Positions 19,101-27,583 of a DNA stretch of 39,918 bases are shown piece by piece. The notes beneath the pieces are model-generated. The model made no database searches. It was given only the letters and a program-made list of their open reading frames with translations, and was not told the origin of the DNA. Location of the stretch: assembly GCA_009780915.1 (NCBI GenBank), contig WQZD01000024.1:1-39918 (forward strand), read 5' to 3'. The stretch comes from Propionibacteriaceae bacterium (GTDB lineage: Bacteria; Actinomycetota; Actinomycetes; Propionibacteriales; Propionibacteriaceae). Each line of letters opens with the position of its first letter. Positions within the stretch are counted from its first letter, which is position 1. The translations under genes were made by a program, and so were the position numbers.

Positions 19101-20546
19101 GTCCCAGATCAGTCGGGGACGCAACTGCTCGAAATCCACGCTGGGGTACTTCCCGGTGAGCATGTCGACGACCTCGACGAAGGCCCGCTCGGGGAGGTCC
19201 GCGAAGCAGTCGGCCCCGCGCGCCACGCGCAGGAGCGTTCGCAGGGGCACAGGGCCGTCCAGGCACATGGACAGGATCTGCTGGGCGAGGACGTCCAACG
19301 GGTTGCGGATCCGATGGGACTCCTCGATGTCCTGGTCGGCCATGAGACGGGTCACGGCGGCCGTGGCGAGCAGATCGGAACGTGACAGCGGGAAGATGAC
19401 TCCCCGGGAGATCGCTTCCACCTGGTGGCCCCCACGCCCGATCCGTTGCAACCCGCTGGCCACGCTGGGCGGGGCGCCCACGTGGACGACCAGATCCACC
19501 GCCCCCATGTCGATGCCGAGTTCCAGGGAACTCGTGGCCACCACGCATCGCAGACGTCCGGCTTTGAGATCCGCCTCGATCTGGGCACGGAGAACCTTGG
19601 AGATCGATCCATGATGGGTACGTGCGATCACCGGCTCGGCCTCGTCGGGCGCCGCCTCGGCGTACAAGAGGTTGAGACGGTTGGTCAGCCGCTCGGCGAC
19701 CCCTCGGGAGTTGCAGAAACAGATCGTGGACCGATGGGCCATGATCAGATCGAGGACCGCCTTCTCCACATGCGTCCACATGGACGGCGCCGCCGACGAG
19801 GTGTGGGTCATGTCCTCGACCGGCACGCGCACGTCGATGACGAACCTCTTGTCCTGCGCGGGCTCGACCACTGTCACCTCTCGACCGGTCCCCGCCAGGA
19901 ACGCGGCGACCTGCCGGGCAGGACGCACGGTCGCGGACAGGCCGATCCTCTGGATCGGACCATGGGTGTTCATGGCCTCCAGCCTCTCCAGGCTGACCGC
20001 CAGATGGGCGCCTCTCTTCGTCCCTGCCAGATAGTGGATCTCGTCGACGATCACCGTGTCGATCCCGGTCAACGTCGCCGCTGCGCCCGAGGACAGCATC
20101 AGGAACAAGGACTCGGGGGTCGTGATGAGGATCTGCGGCGGGTGCGCGGCCAGGCGACGGCGCTCGGTGGGAGGGGTGTCTCCGCTGCGCACCCCCACGC
20201 TCACGGGATCCAGACAGATCCCCTGGTCGAGCGCCATCCCTGAGATCCCCTCCAGCGGCGCCCGCAGGTTGCGTTCCACGTCGACGCCCAGGGCTTTCAG
20301 CGGCGAGACGTACAGGACCCGAACCCCCTCGCGGGCCTGGCCCGGTCTCATCAGGGAGTCGACGGCCCACAGAAACGTCGCCAGGGTCTTCCCCGATCCG
20401 GTCGGGGCGATCACCAGAGCGTTCTCGCCCCGTTCGATGTGCGCCCATGCCTCGGCTTGGACAGGCGTCGGACGACCCAGACACCCCGAGAACCACGCCC
20501 GGGCGGGGGGTGAGAATCGTGCCAGAGGATCATCCAGGTCCGTCAT
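16158..20546 (-). CDS. lhr: Lhr-type large ATP-dependent helicase
   Basis: About 1,462 residues, the full actinobacterial Lhr length. The N-terminal part is a superfamily 2 DEAD/DEAH-like helicase: Walker A APTGSGKT (47-54), DEIH (168-171), SAT (204-206) and a second RecA domain with the arginine-finger motif QRIGRGGHQ. The Lhr-specific winged-helix and beta-barrel domain follows (roughly 420-860), then the long C-terminal extension. Lhr is a 3'-5' single-strand DNA translocase/helicase linked to DNA repair, and in mycobacteria is induced by DNA damage. The ATG at 20546 (MTDLDDPLARF) is preferred to an ATG 18 bases upstream. Its stop lies inside the methyltransferase gene on the other strand. 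Confidence 0.94.
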   Translation of the reverse strand: MTDLDDPLARFSPPARAWFSGCLGRPTPVQAEAWAHIERGENALVIAPTGSGKTLATFLWAVDSLMRPGQAREGVRVLYVSPLKALGVDVERNLRAPLEGISGMALDQGICLDPVSVGVRSGDTPPTERRRLAAHPPQILITTPESLFLMLSSGAAATLTGIDTVIVDEIHYLAGTKRGAHLAVSLERLEAMNTHGPIQRIGLSATVRPARQVAAFLAGTGREVTVVEPAQDKRFVIDVRVPVEDMTHTSSAAPSMWTHVEKAVLDLIMAHRSTICFCNSRGVAERLTNRLNLLYAEAAPDEAEPVIARTHHGSISKVLRAQIEADLKAGRLRCVVATSSLELGIDMGAVDLVVHVGAPPSVASGLQRIGRGGHQVEAISRGVIFPLSRSDLLATAAVTRLMADQDIEESHRIRNPLDVLAQQILSMCLDGPVPLRTLLRVARGADCFADLPERAFVEVVDMLTGKYPSVDFEQLRPRLIWDREADTLVARPGTRRLVTTSGGTIPDRGLYGVFITGTQSTGSSKHAVSRRVGELDEEMVNESRVGDVFTLGTTAWRIDRIDANQVLVTPAPGQTGRMPFWRGDQLSRSVTVGRQIQRLVAAMETCVDDCPTASGVLPAHEEAFGRSGLDEWATRNLVSYVADQRTATRVVPDGGAILVEANRDEVGAWRVCVHAALGRGVLQPWAIAVQHRLREEAPGGTGEDLRVFVTDDGIVFRLGEVDDPRIGRLLGIDPDQIDAIVARQMWTTSMFAARFRQCAARALLLPRRDPGKRSPLWQQRLRSAQLLGVASNYPDFPIIAEAMRECLDDVFDMESLRGLMRDIASGRTRVVEVTTPTPSPFASAVLFGYTGAFLYDDDQPLAERAAVASQVDPALLASLVGAGAGAGLDVDALAEIEDILQRRSRGHRASSEEAVWDLLRSLGPLTREEVVRRSAQDPASWVSRLVETGRVVEVLVAGVAMLAVSDDRPLLDSMATPASVRRLTSRWVRHHGVVTVDQICGRYGVDPDQVRMSLEALVDAGQVEKGRFLGDGEHGYIWSETAARVRRRAVMALRAKVQPVEQSRFASFLARWMDLDRPGRGAEALMAAVEQLAGYPLPASMLESVILPGRVLDYEPGMLDQAMLSSQVTWTGQGSIGSADGWICLWPADMAPVTPPPDLASLTHHAQQVYSRLAGGGAWTAADLAGDDMDAAQALTAVWELVWAGLVSSDTLVPVRDRSRGAGALRRPHTPSPRRVVRRVTSWPTTSRARWFAVPDDPRPATVRLVDAVALELTRYGILTRGSILSEAMTPTFMDAYRVLTAMEGQAQVRRGYFVDGLGGAQFAVPGAVDRLRDQADAGMTVVAACDPANPWGAAMVWPASQGHRPSRSPGALVVLDDGSPVVYLERGSHTVVSFGADMEAVGSALAMLGDWVDRRRLDTITITRINQDPALHARSWTPALEAAGFTMIPQGFRRRGRINSP
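16162..16179. terminator. Hairpin at the convergent methyltransferase/lhr ends
   Basis: GGGGAG (16162-16167) pairs with CTCCCC (16174-16179) around a six-base loop, spanning the methyltransferase stop codon just beyond the lhr stop. It could terminate both transcripts, but no T-run is present on either strand. Confidence 0.35.
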
Positions 20547-20639
20547 GATCCCATTGTCCACCATGGCGCCGACATTCCATTTTCACCCCGAAATGAGTCC
20601 ACCAGGATCGCCGTGACGCTGACGAGGACGCGCCGTCTG

Positions 20640-20655
20640 TGAAATATACTGAAAT
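20640..20655. promoter_or_regulatory. Direct repeat over a TATACT box in the lhr/S9 divergent region
   Basis: TGAAAT occurs at 20640-20645 and 20650-20655, ten bases apart, overlapping TATACT (20645-20650). One helical turn between repeats is a common layout for regulator half sites. A related half site TTTTCA lies at 20579-20584. Confidence 0.25.
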
Positions 20656-20658
20656 CAG

Positions 20659-20686
20659 CTTGCTTGTGCGGGCCATCGGGTAAAGT
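20659..20686 (+). promoter_or_regulatory. Leaderless promoter of the S9 peptidase gene
   Basis: CTTGCT (20659-20664) and TAAAGT (20681-20686) are 16 bases apart, and TAAAGT ends seven bases before the ATG at 20694, predicting a leaderless message. No ribosome site precedes the ATG. Confidence 0.5.
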
Positions 20687-20693
20687 CAGCCCC

Positions 20694-22574
20694 ATGACAC
20701 TGCTCCCCTACGGTCAATGGCCATCGCCCATCGGCGTCGCGGATGTCGCGCGAGGCCGACGCCGACTCGGGGACGGATTCATCAACCATGACCATGTCTA
20801 TTGGCTCCAGTCCGACCCCACGGACAAGGGACGCACCACGCTGGTGACCGTGGACGCGAGCGGTCGGCTCGTCGACCTGACCCCCAACAGAGACGTCCGC
20901 ACCACCATCCACGAGTACGGCGGGAGCGCTGCGGCCATGCGACACTCGCAGGTGTGCTTCTACGACCGATCGAGCAAGAGAGTGTGGATACGCCAGGCGG
21001 ACGGCACGACACGCCCCCTCACCGACGCGCCCCGGTGGGTCTATGGAGGGTTCACCTTCCTCAACGACCATCGCGTGGTGTGCGTGCGCGAGGACCACGA
21101 CCCCGACGCCAGCGAGCCCCGGGACTCCCTCGTCATCCTGGACACCACCGGAGACAACCCCACGGGCGGGAGGGTCGTCGCCAGCGGCGCGGATTTCTAC
21201 TTCTGCCCGGCGGTCTCGCACACCGGCTGGATCGCCTGGATGGAGTACGACCACCCGTCGATGCCCTGGGGCTCCACGCGCATCATGGCCCTGGCCCCCG
21301 ATCAGACACTCCACACGGTGGCCGCCACCCCGAACGTGGCCGCCGTGTACCCGCAATGGGACGCGGACGGCTCCCTGGTGTTCTTGTCAGACGAGTCGGG
21401 CTACTGGAATTTCCATCGCTGGCGGGCCGGACGGGTCACGCGTCTGCACGACCACCCGTACGATTTCTGCGGACCGTCCTGGGTCCTGTCGCAACCTCCG
21501 TACGCGCTCCTGGACGGCCCGGCGGGAACCACCATCGGCTGCTCCTGGTGGAGCGACGGCGACGCCCATCTGGGCCGTCTGTCCCCGGACGGGCGCCTCA
21601 CCCAGATCGGGGTCTTCGGAACGGCCACCGTCGCCCCGGCGAGCAACGGCGTCTCGGTGGTCGGGCTGGCGACCGCCACGGAGGCGTACACCGTGCACAC
21701 CCTGGACTGGACGCATCAGCGCCTGACGAGGATCGCGACCGAGTCCGAGGTCACCATTCCGCCGGCCCGTATCTCCCACCCCGAACAGATCCGATGGACC
21801 GGGGAGGCGGGCGACGTCGTGGGGTGGTTCTATCCGCCCACGACCCCCGCCGGCGCTCCGTGGGAGGGTCCAGCCCCGGTGATCGTCATGTCCCACGGCG
21901 GGCCGACCACCTTCTCCCCCGGCGTATTCTCCCCTGTCACGCAGTACTTCGCCACCCGAGGGATCGGCGTGTTGGACGTCAACTACTCCGGCTCGTCGGC
22001 CATGGGCCGGGCCTATCGCGAACGCCTCGACGGGAACTGGGGGATCCGCGACGTGCAAGACTGCGTCGACGGGGCTCTCGCCCTGATCCACCAGGGCAGA
22101 GCCGACGCGAAGAAGGTGGCGATCATGGGCGGGTCGGCAGGCGGGTTCACCACATTGTCCGCATTGACCACATCCGACGTCTTCTCCGCGGGCATATCCC
22201 TGTACGGCGTGGCCGATCTCGAAGCGTTGGCTCGGGACACCACCAAGTTCGAGTCCCATTACACCGACGCCCTAGTCGCGCCCTACCCAGCCGAACGCGC
22301 CACGTATATCCAGCGCTCCCCCATCTCACGGGTGGAGGCGTTGTCTTGTCCCATCTTGCTCCTCCAGGGCAGCCATGACCCCGTCGTGCCGCCCAACCAG
22401 GCCGTGACCATGTACACCGCGGTGCGCTCCAAAGGGCTCCCCGCCCAACTGGTGCTCTACGAGGGGGAAGGACACGGGTTCCGGCTGGCGTCGACGATCG
22501 AGGACGTGTACACGCGGATCCTGGTCTTCCTCTCCCACCTGTGGGGATTCACCGCCAACCCCCGTGCGACCTGA
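20694..22574 (+). CDS. S9-family prolyl oligopeptidase-like serine peptidase
   Basis: A 626-residue dipeptidyl-peptidase/acylaminoacyl-peptidase type enzyme without a signal peptide, so probably cytosolic. Residues about 1-370 form a beta-propeller; the C-terminal alpha/beta hydrolase domain holds the triad S481 (GGSAGG), D562 (GSHDPVVPP) and H594 (GEGHGF). Family members cleave N-terminal dipeptides or acyl-amino acids from short peptides. The start at 20694 is supported by the leaderless promoter; an in-frame ATG at 20664 lies upstream of the -10 box. It converges on yggS across a 93-base gap rich in CCGCAGATCCCC-like repeats. Confidence 0.9.
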   Translation: MTLLPYGQWPSPIGVADVARGRRRLGDGFINHDHVYWLQSDPTDKGRTTLVTVDASGRLVDLTPNRDVRTTIHEYGGSAAAMRHSQVCFYDRSSKRVWIRQADGTTRPLTDAPRWVYGGFTFLNDHRVVCVREDHDPDASEPRDSLVILDTTGDNPTGGRVVASGADFYFCPAVSHTGWIAWMEYDHPSMPWGSTRIMALAPDQTLHTVAATPNVAAVYPQWDADGSLVFLSDESGYWNFHRWRAGRVTRLHDHPYDFCGPSWVLSQPPYALLDGPAGTTIGCSWWSDGDAHLGRLSPDGRLTQIGVFGTATVAPASNGVSVVGLATATEAYTVHTLDWTHQRLTRIATESEVTIPPARISHPEQIRWTGEAGDVVGWFYPPTTPAGAPWEGPAPVIVMSHGGPTTFSPGVFSPVTQYFATRGIGVLDVNYSGSSAMGRAYRERLDGNWGIRDVQDCVDGALALIHQGRADAKKVAIMGGSAGGFTTLSALTTSDVFSAGISLYGVADLEALARDTTKFESHYTDALVAPYPAERATYIQRSPISRVEALSCPILLLQGSHDPVVPPNQAVTMYTAVRSKGLPAQLVLYEGEGHGFRLASTIEDVYTRILVFLSHLWGFTANPRAT

Positions 22575-22580
22575 CGCCGC

Positions 22581-22659
22581 CCGCAGATCCCCGCGTAAAT
22601 CCCCGCAGATCCCCTGACATCCCGCAGCGAGTTCAGATCCCACAGACCCCTCAGACCCC
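22581..22659. repeat. Short imperfect direct repeats between convergent genes
   Basis: CCGCAGATCCCC occurs at 22581-22592 and 22603-22614, then shorter related units: CCGCAG (22622), CAGATCCC (22634), CAGACCCC (22643) and CAGACCCC (22652). They fill the gap between the S9 peptidase and yggS stops. No hairpin is formed. Confidence 0.4.
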
Positions 22660-22667
22660 GCGGCCGA

Positions 22668-23372
22668 TCAGGCGACACGACGCCCGAAGATCGCCGTCCC
22701 CACACGCACACAGGTCGACCCATGGGCGATGGCCGAGGTGAAATCCGAGCTCATGCCCATCGACAACTCCTGCCATCCCGATCCGTCCCTGTCCTGGAGA
22801 CGAGCCTTCAGGTCCGCCATCGTCCGGAAACACTGCTCGGCGAGAACCGGGTCGGGATGGGCGACGGTCATCAATCCGCGCACGTCCAAGTGAGGCAGGC
22901 ACCGCAGATCCGATGTGAAGCCCATCACCTCGTCGACCCGGACCCCCGCCTTGGTCTGTTCTCCGGAGGAGTTCACCTCGACGAGCACTGTGAGCCGGGA
23001 GTCGGGGCGGATCCTCGCGCACGCCCGTTCCAGGGCCTCGGCCAGCGGGAGAGAGTCCACCGTCTGCACCTCGGCGGTGACGCGGCACGTGGGGACGGCC
23101 TTGTTGCGCTGGAGGGCGCCGATCATCACCCATCGGGCCTCGTCGCCAAGTTCCAGAGCCTTGCGAGTCATCTCTTGGACGCGGTTCTCAGCGAAGGTCG
23201 TCACCCCGGCGGACATCAGTTCGCGGATCAGATCCACGGAGACGGTCTTCGACACGGGCAATAACCGCACGGCATCCGCGGGTCGGCCGACGGACTCGCA
23301 GGCGTCCTCGATCTGGCGCGCGACTCGGACCCAGTTGTCCACCACCCACGACGACTGATCGCTCACGGCCAT
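22668..23372 (-). CDS. yggS: YggS/PLPBP-family pyridoxal phosphate-binding protein
   Basis: A 234-residue PLP-homeostasis protein with a single alanine-racemase-like TIM barrel and no racemase partner domain. The PLP lysine is K42 in LLPVSKTVSVDLI; FAENRVQEM, the region GLMTVAHPD, and the phosphate-binding SMGMSSDFTSAIAHGSTCVRVG are all conserved. Loss of the family disturbs vitamin B6 and amino-acid pools. The ATG at 23372 overlaps the upstream VWA gene by ten bases; a GTG at 23366 would give a GTGA overlap and is equally possible. It is the last gene of the moxR-DUF58-VWA-VWA operon, unlike the common actinobacterial location beside ftsZ-sepF. Confidence 0.94.
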   Translation of the reverse strand: MAVSDQSSWVVDNWVRVARQIEDACESVGRPADAVRLLPVSKTVSVDLIRELMSAGVTTFAENRVQEMTRKALELGDEARWVMIGALQRNKAVPTCRVTAEVQTVDSLPLAEALERACARIRPDSRLTVLVEVNSSGEQTKAGVRVDEVMGFTSDLRCLPHLDVRGLMTVAHPDPVLAEQCFRTMADLKARLQDRDGSGWQELSMGMSSDFTSAIAHGSTCVRVGTAIFGRRVA

Positions 23373-24325
23373 CTCGCAGCCAGGGACATCACCGCGATCA
23401 GGGCGATCGCTCCGAGGATCGTGGCGTAGCCGACGAATTGTTCGGTGATCTCCGTCTCCTGCTTCACGTACCCCACCGAGCGCGAGATGCCGTTGTACAC
23501 GTCCCGCAACTGGTTGAGCGAGTCGGCGGAGTACGCCTTGCCCCCCGAGAGGTTGGCGATGGTCCGCAGCTCGTCTTTGTTGACCGGCACGGGGTTGCGC
23601 TGGCCTCGATCCATGATGTAGCCGTTGGGAGTCCCGAAAGCGATGGTGAAGATCGGTATCTGCAACGACTTCGCCTGTTGCGCCGCCGCCGAGGAACTGC
23701 GGCCCGTGTTGGACTCCCCGTCGGAGATCAGGACGATGGCGGCCGGCGCCGGGTCGTTCGGATGGTTCGGGTCGGGGGGGATCAACGCCAAAGCGTCGAG
23801 GGCGGAGTAGATGGCGTCGCCGATGGCCGTGGACTGGAGCAGCTTCAACCCGTCGATGGCGGTGTTCACCTGTCCGCGATCCGTGGTGGGAGGCACGAGA
23901 AGAGTGGCCGTCCCCGCGAAGGAGATCAGAGACACGTTGAACCCGGCGGGCAACTCGGAGATGAACTCCTTGGCCGCCTCCTGCGCGGCGGCCAGTCGCG
24001 TGGGCGACACGTCTTGGGCCTGCATGGACAACGAGACGTCCATCACCAGGAAGACGGTCGCACGATCCTTCGGCACGTTGACGTACCCGTTGGGCATGGC
24101 CCACGCCAGCGTCAACGAAGCTATCGTGGCCACGGCGGCGACCACCGCCACATGCCTCTTCCAGGCTTTCCGCTTGGGGAAGAGGACGTTCAGCGCGCCG
24201 CGGTCGGTCGACACTTTCGAGCGTCTGGCCATGGTCCACACGAGATAGACGCCCAGGAGCACGGGCACGGCGAGGAGCGCCCAGAGACGATCGGGACGCA
24301 TGAAACCAATGGCGAGCAGCATCAT
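23363..24325 (-). CDS. VWA-domain membrane protein 2 (BatB-like)
   Basis: A 320-residue membrane protein. Two N-terminal helices (about 12-30 and 57-77) precede a von Willebrand A domain (about 88-280) with an intact metal site, DVSLS at 96-100, and a later ISDGESN loop; a final helix is at about 298-315. The layout (BatA N-terminal domain, VWA, C-terminal helix) is that of the MoxR-associated Bat proteins. These are thought to work with MoxR ATPases in assembling or protecting envelope proteins. The start overlaps the previous stop (ATGA). It is a clear paralogue of the neighbouring VWA protein. Confidence 0.88.
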   Translation of the reverse strand: MMLLAIGFMRPDRLWALLAVPVLLGVYLVWTMARRSKVSTDRGALNVLFPKRKAWKRHVAVVAAVATIASLTLAWAMPNGYVNVPKDRATVFLVMDVSLSMQAQDVSPTRLAAAQEAAKEFISELPAGFNVSLISFAGTATLLVPPTTDRGQVNTAIDGLKLLQSTAIGDAIYSALDALALIPPDPNHPNDPAPAAIVLISDGESNTGRSSSAAAQQAKSLQIPIFTIAFGTPNGYIMDRGQRNPVPVNKDELRTIANLSGGKAYSADSLNQLRDVYNGISRSVGYVKQETEITEQFVGYATILGAIALIAVMSLAARWP

Positions 24326-25290
24326 CTGAACTTGACTCCCAACATCACAGCCCCCACCGCCGCGACGAAGGCGAAGATCAAGCCGAGCCCGGCGGCGGTG
24401 GCGGTGATCTCCTTCTTGACGCTCACGTACCCCACTTCCGAATGGATCCGCTTGTACGCGGTGTCCAATTGACCGAGGTTGTCAGCCTGGAAAGACACCC
24501 CCGAGGTGATGGAGGCGATCTGGTCCATGAGCGCGTGGTCCGGCGGGACCGGGTTGCGCTGCCCGTCCAGGTCCACGTACCCGTTGTCCGTCCCGAAAGC
24601 GATGGTGTAGATGGGGACTTTCTGGTCGGCCGCCTCCTGGGCCATCTGGAGAGGCGCCTGGCCGTTCGTGTTCCCCCCATCCGACAGCAACACGATCATC
24701 GCCGGCGCCGCCGAGGTGCCGTCGCCCTTGGGCGCCAGGGAGACCGCCACGAGAGCGGCCATGATGGAGTCTCCGATGGCCGAGGAGTCCTGTGGGGCGA
24801 GCGCCTGGATAGCACGTACGACCGACTCGTGGTCCGTCACCGGAGGAAGCCTCACAGCCGGGTTGCCGGACAGGCTCACCAAGGCCACGTTGTATCCGGT
24901 CGGCAGGGCTCTCACGAAATCGATCGCCGCCGTCTTCGCCGCGTCGAGCCTCGTCGGAGACACATCGGTGGCCGTCATCGACCACGAGATGTCGATGACC
25001 AGGACCACGGTCGCCCGCTCCTGGGGCACGCGCTCCATTCCGACCGGTCGCGCCCAGGCCACCCCCAAGGCGAGCATGCTCAGCACCGACAGGCTCACGA
25101 TCACGTGGCGCAGCCATTGGGACTGCTTGGGCAGGACTTGGCCCAAGACGGTGGTGTTGGTGTACCGCATGCCTGTCGTGGCCCGATGTCGGACGATGAG
25201 GATGTACGCGACGATCAGAGCGGGGATGATCAGCAGCAGCCACAACCGGGAGGCCGCCTCGAAACCGTAGAAGGGGATGGAGAGGATCAC
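24322..25290 (-). CDS. VWA-domain membrane protein 1 (BatA-like)
   Basis: A 322-residue protein with the same plan as its downstream neighbour: helices at about 15-33 and 61-80, a VWA domain with MIDAS DISWS (100-104) and LLSDGGNT, and a C-terminal helix (about 298-318). The two share stretches such as IPIYTIAFGT/IPIFTIAFGT and QRNPVP, so they arose by tandem duplication. It starts with GTG overlapping the DUF58 stop (GTGA). The VWA faces outside or inside depending on topology, which sequence alone does not settle. Confidence 0.88.
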   Translation of the reverse strand: MILSIPFYGFEAASRLWLLLIIPALIVAYILIVRHRATTGMRYTNTTVLGQVLPKQSQWLRHVIVSLSVLSMLALGVAWARPVGMERVPQERATVVLVIDISWSMTATDVSPTRLDAAKTAAIDFVRALPTGYNVALVSLSGNPAVRLPPVTDHESVVRAIQALAPQDSSAIGDSIMAALVAVSLAPKGDGTSAAPAMIVLLSDGGNTNGQAPLQMAQEAADQKVPIYTIAFGTDNGYVDLDGQRNPVPPDHALMDQIASITSGVSFQADNLGQLDTAYKRIHSEVGYVSVKKEITATAAGLGLIFAFVAAVGAVMLGVKFR

Positions 25291-26342
25291 TTGCTCACCC
25301 CCTGGGGAGGAGTGTGCAGTTGGGAGGCGATACGGCGGTAGGCCAGCACGAACCGGGCGATGTCTTGGACCCAGTCACGGTCGGTGCGCAACTGGATGTG
25401 GGCGGCGCCCGACCGGCGGATGGCCACCCGGATGCGTTCGCGCTGGGCGCGGGTGGCCGCGTTCAGACGGGCTCGTGCGGCGGCGTCCGAGGTGTCGACG
25501 TACCTGTCGAAGTGTGTCTCCGGGTCTCGGATCAAGATCTCGCCCACATCGGGGAACTCCAACTCGCGGAAGTCCACCACCTCCACGCAGATCACCTGGT
25601 TGCGCACCGACAACTTCCTCAACGGCCTCTCCCAGACCGTCTCGACGTTCGGGTCGAGTTGGGTGTCGCCGGTGGTCAGGAAGTCGGAGACCACCATGCG
25701 CAGCCCTCGCCGTCGTTGGGTGCGGGCCATCTGCTCGATGCCCGCCGCCAAGTCGATCGGCCCCTCGGTGTTGTCGTGGACGATGGGGGTGGTCAGCATG
25801 GTGCGCAACAAGGCGTACAGGGCCATACGGCCCGAGCGCGCGGGGATCCTCCTCAACCCGGTGGGCTCCATGATCAGGCCGCCGAAGCGGTCGCCGATCT
25901 TCTGGGACAAGAACCCGATGGTGGCGATGGCCGCGATCCCCAAGTCGCGTTTGGTGACTCCGCCCGTGCCCCAGTTCATGGACGGAGTGACGTCGAGGAG
26001 AGCCCAGACCTCCAACTCGCGGTCGGCGATGGTGTCACGCACGTGGGGGATGGTCGTCCGCGCCGTGACCGCCCAGTCCATGCGTCGCACGTCGTCTTGG
26101 CCGGGGACGTACTCCCGCGCGTCCGACGTGTCGGAGCCCGGGCCCGGGAGCAGACCCAGATGGTCGCCTTGGAGGAAGCCTTCCAATCGGCGCACGATGG
26201 TCAACTCCAACCGTTTGAGCGCGGCCTCGGGGGCGAGCTTGCTCAGCGGCACCGTCGCGGCGACAGGCTCGGAGACCACTGTCGTCACCGCAGACTGTGC
26301 CGGCGGAACCGACGGGGGCGCGGCGAACTGGACCTGGGACAT
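25287..26342 (-). CDS. DUF58-family protein
   Basis: A 351-residue cytosolic protein. The DUF58 signature REYVPGQDDVRRMDWAVTAR (77-96) precedes a VWA-like fold whose metal site is D118-VTPS. DUF58 proteins almost always accompany a MoxR ATPase and VWA membrane proteins and are thought to be adaptors of the chaperone-like complex. The N-terminal 30 residues are low-complexity and Ala/Pro/Val-rich. The ATG at 26342 overlaps the moxR stop by one base (TGATG). There is no signal peptide or transmembrane segment. Confidence 0.9.
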   Translation of the reverse strand: MSQVQFAAPPSVPPAQSAVTTVVSEPVAATVPLSKLAPEAALKRLELTIVRRLEGFLQGDHLGLLPGPGSDTSDAREYVPGQDDVRRMDWAVTARTTIPHVRDTIADRELEVWALLDVTPSMNWGTGGVTKRDLGIAAIATIGFLSQKIGDRFGGLIMEPTGLRRIPARSGRMALYALLRTMLTTPIVHDNTEGPIDLAAGIEQMARTQRRRGLRMVVSDFLTTGDTQLDPNVETVWERPLRKLSVRNQVICVEVVDFRELEFPDVGEILIRDPETHFDRYVDTSDAAARARLNAATRAQRERIRVAIRRSGAAHIQLRTDRDWVQDIARFVLAYRRIASQLHTPPQGVSK

Positions 26343-27379
26343 CACGACCCCGGTTGGGCTGAGGCGCCTTGCTGCTGGTTCCACACCGGGGTGGGCGGCG
26401 GCACCATGGCGATGATGCGCTCGACCACGTCACCGGGGGCGATGTTGTCGGCGACGGCGTCGAAGGTGAGCATGAGCCGATGGGCCATCACGTCTTTGGC
26501 GACGGACTGCACGTCGGTCGGCAGGACGTAATCGCGTCCGTGGATGAGCGCCAAGGCCCGCGCCGCCGCGACGAGTCCCAGGGTGGCACGAGAGGAGCAT
26601 CCCACGGAGATGACGTTCGCCAGGTCGGGCATGCCGAAGTCGGCTGGGTTGCGGGAGGCCAGGACCAGACGCACGATGTACTCCGCGACCAGGTTGTGGA
26701 CGAAGACCTGCGAGGCCCGGTCCTGGAGTTGGAGGACGATCTGGGGGTTCAAGACCGGGTTGGGCTCGGGCGCCTCGACCGACATGCGGCGCAGGATCTC
26801 GAACTCCTCGTTGCCGCGCGGATAGTCCACGTCCACCTTCAGCAAGAAACGGTCGCGCTGAGCCTCGGGAAGGGGGTAGACGCCTTCCGACTCGATGGGG
26901 TTCTGGGTGGCGATCACGATGAACGGCTTCTTCGCGGGGTACGTGCGCCCCCCGATGGAGACCTGCTTCTCCGCCATGATCTCCAGCATGGCCGACTGCA
27001 CCTTGGCTGGCGCCCGGTTGATCTCGTCGGCGAGGACGAAGTTGACGAACACCGGCCCCAACTGGATGTCGAAGGTCTCCGTCTTGGTGGAATAGATCCG
27101 GGTGCCCACGATGTCGGAGGGCACGAGGTCCGGGGTGAACTGGATGCGCGCGAACTCTCCGCCGACCACGGTGGCGAAGGACCTCACGGCGAGGGTCTTG
27201 GCTGTGCCGGGGACGCCTTCGAGCAGACAGTGCCCCTTGGCGAGCAGCGCCACCATGAGTTGCTCCACCATGTGCTCCTGGCCCACGATCACACGTTGGA
27301 CCTGGGCGATGGCGTCCGCCAGAAGCTGGGACGCCTCCTGGGCAGACTGCTTGACGGGTGGGACTGGTGTCGAAGTCAC
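26342..27379 (-). CDS. MoxR-family AAA+ ATPase
   Basis: A 345-residue AAA+ ATPase. Walker A is GVPGTAKT (55-62), Walker B LADEINRAPAK (D118, E119), sensor 1 ATQNPIE and a YPLPEAQRDRF segment; the C-terminal helical lid spans about 235-325. MoxR proteins act as chaperones for metal-cofactor enzymes or envelope complexes together with VWA proteins. The GTG at 27379 has AGGAGG at ideal distance. It is the first gene of an operon in which all five genes overlap, implying fixed stoichiometry. Confidence 0.93.
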   Translation of the reverse strand: MTSTPVPPVKQSAQEASQLLADAIAQVQRVIVGQEHMVEQLMVALLAKGHCLLEGVPGTAKTLAVRSFATVVGGEFARIQFTPDLVPSDIVGTRIYSTKTETFDIQLGPVFVNFVLADEINRAPAKVQSAMLEIMAEKQVSIGGRTYPAKKPFIVIATQNPIESEGVYPLPEAQRDRFLLKVDVDYPRGNEEFEILRRMSVEAPEPNPVLNPQIVLQLQDRASQVFVHNLVAEYIVRLVLASRNPADFGMPDLANVISVGCSSRATLGLVAAARALALIHGRDYVLPTDVQSVAKDVMAHRLMLTFDAVADNIAPGDVVERIIAMVPPPTPVWNQQQGASAQPGS

Positions 27380-27583
27380 ATATCCTCCTGCGGTGTCGAC
27401 TCACGTACCTGATAACGATACCCTCTCTCAGCGCGACATGCTTGCTTCTGCCGCGGATGTGGCCCGAAACGACCGTGATAGGGCAGACTTAGATGACGAG
27501 GATCCGTGTGTCGGGCGACTGTGTCCCACGATGCCGGACCGTTGCGTCGAACCCGGCTGGAAAGGGAATCACTTCACACGATC

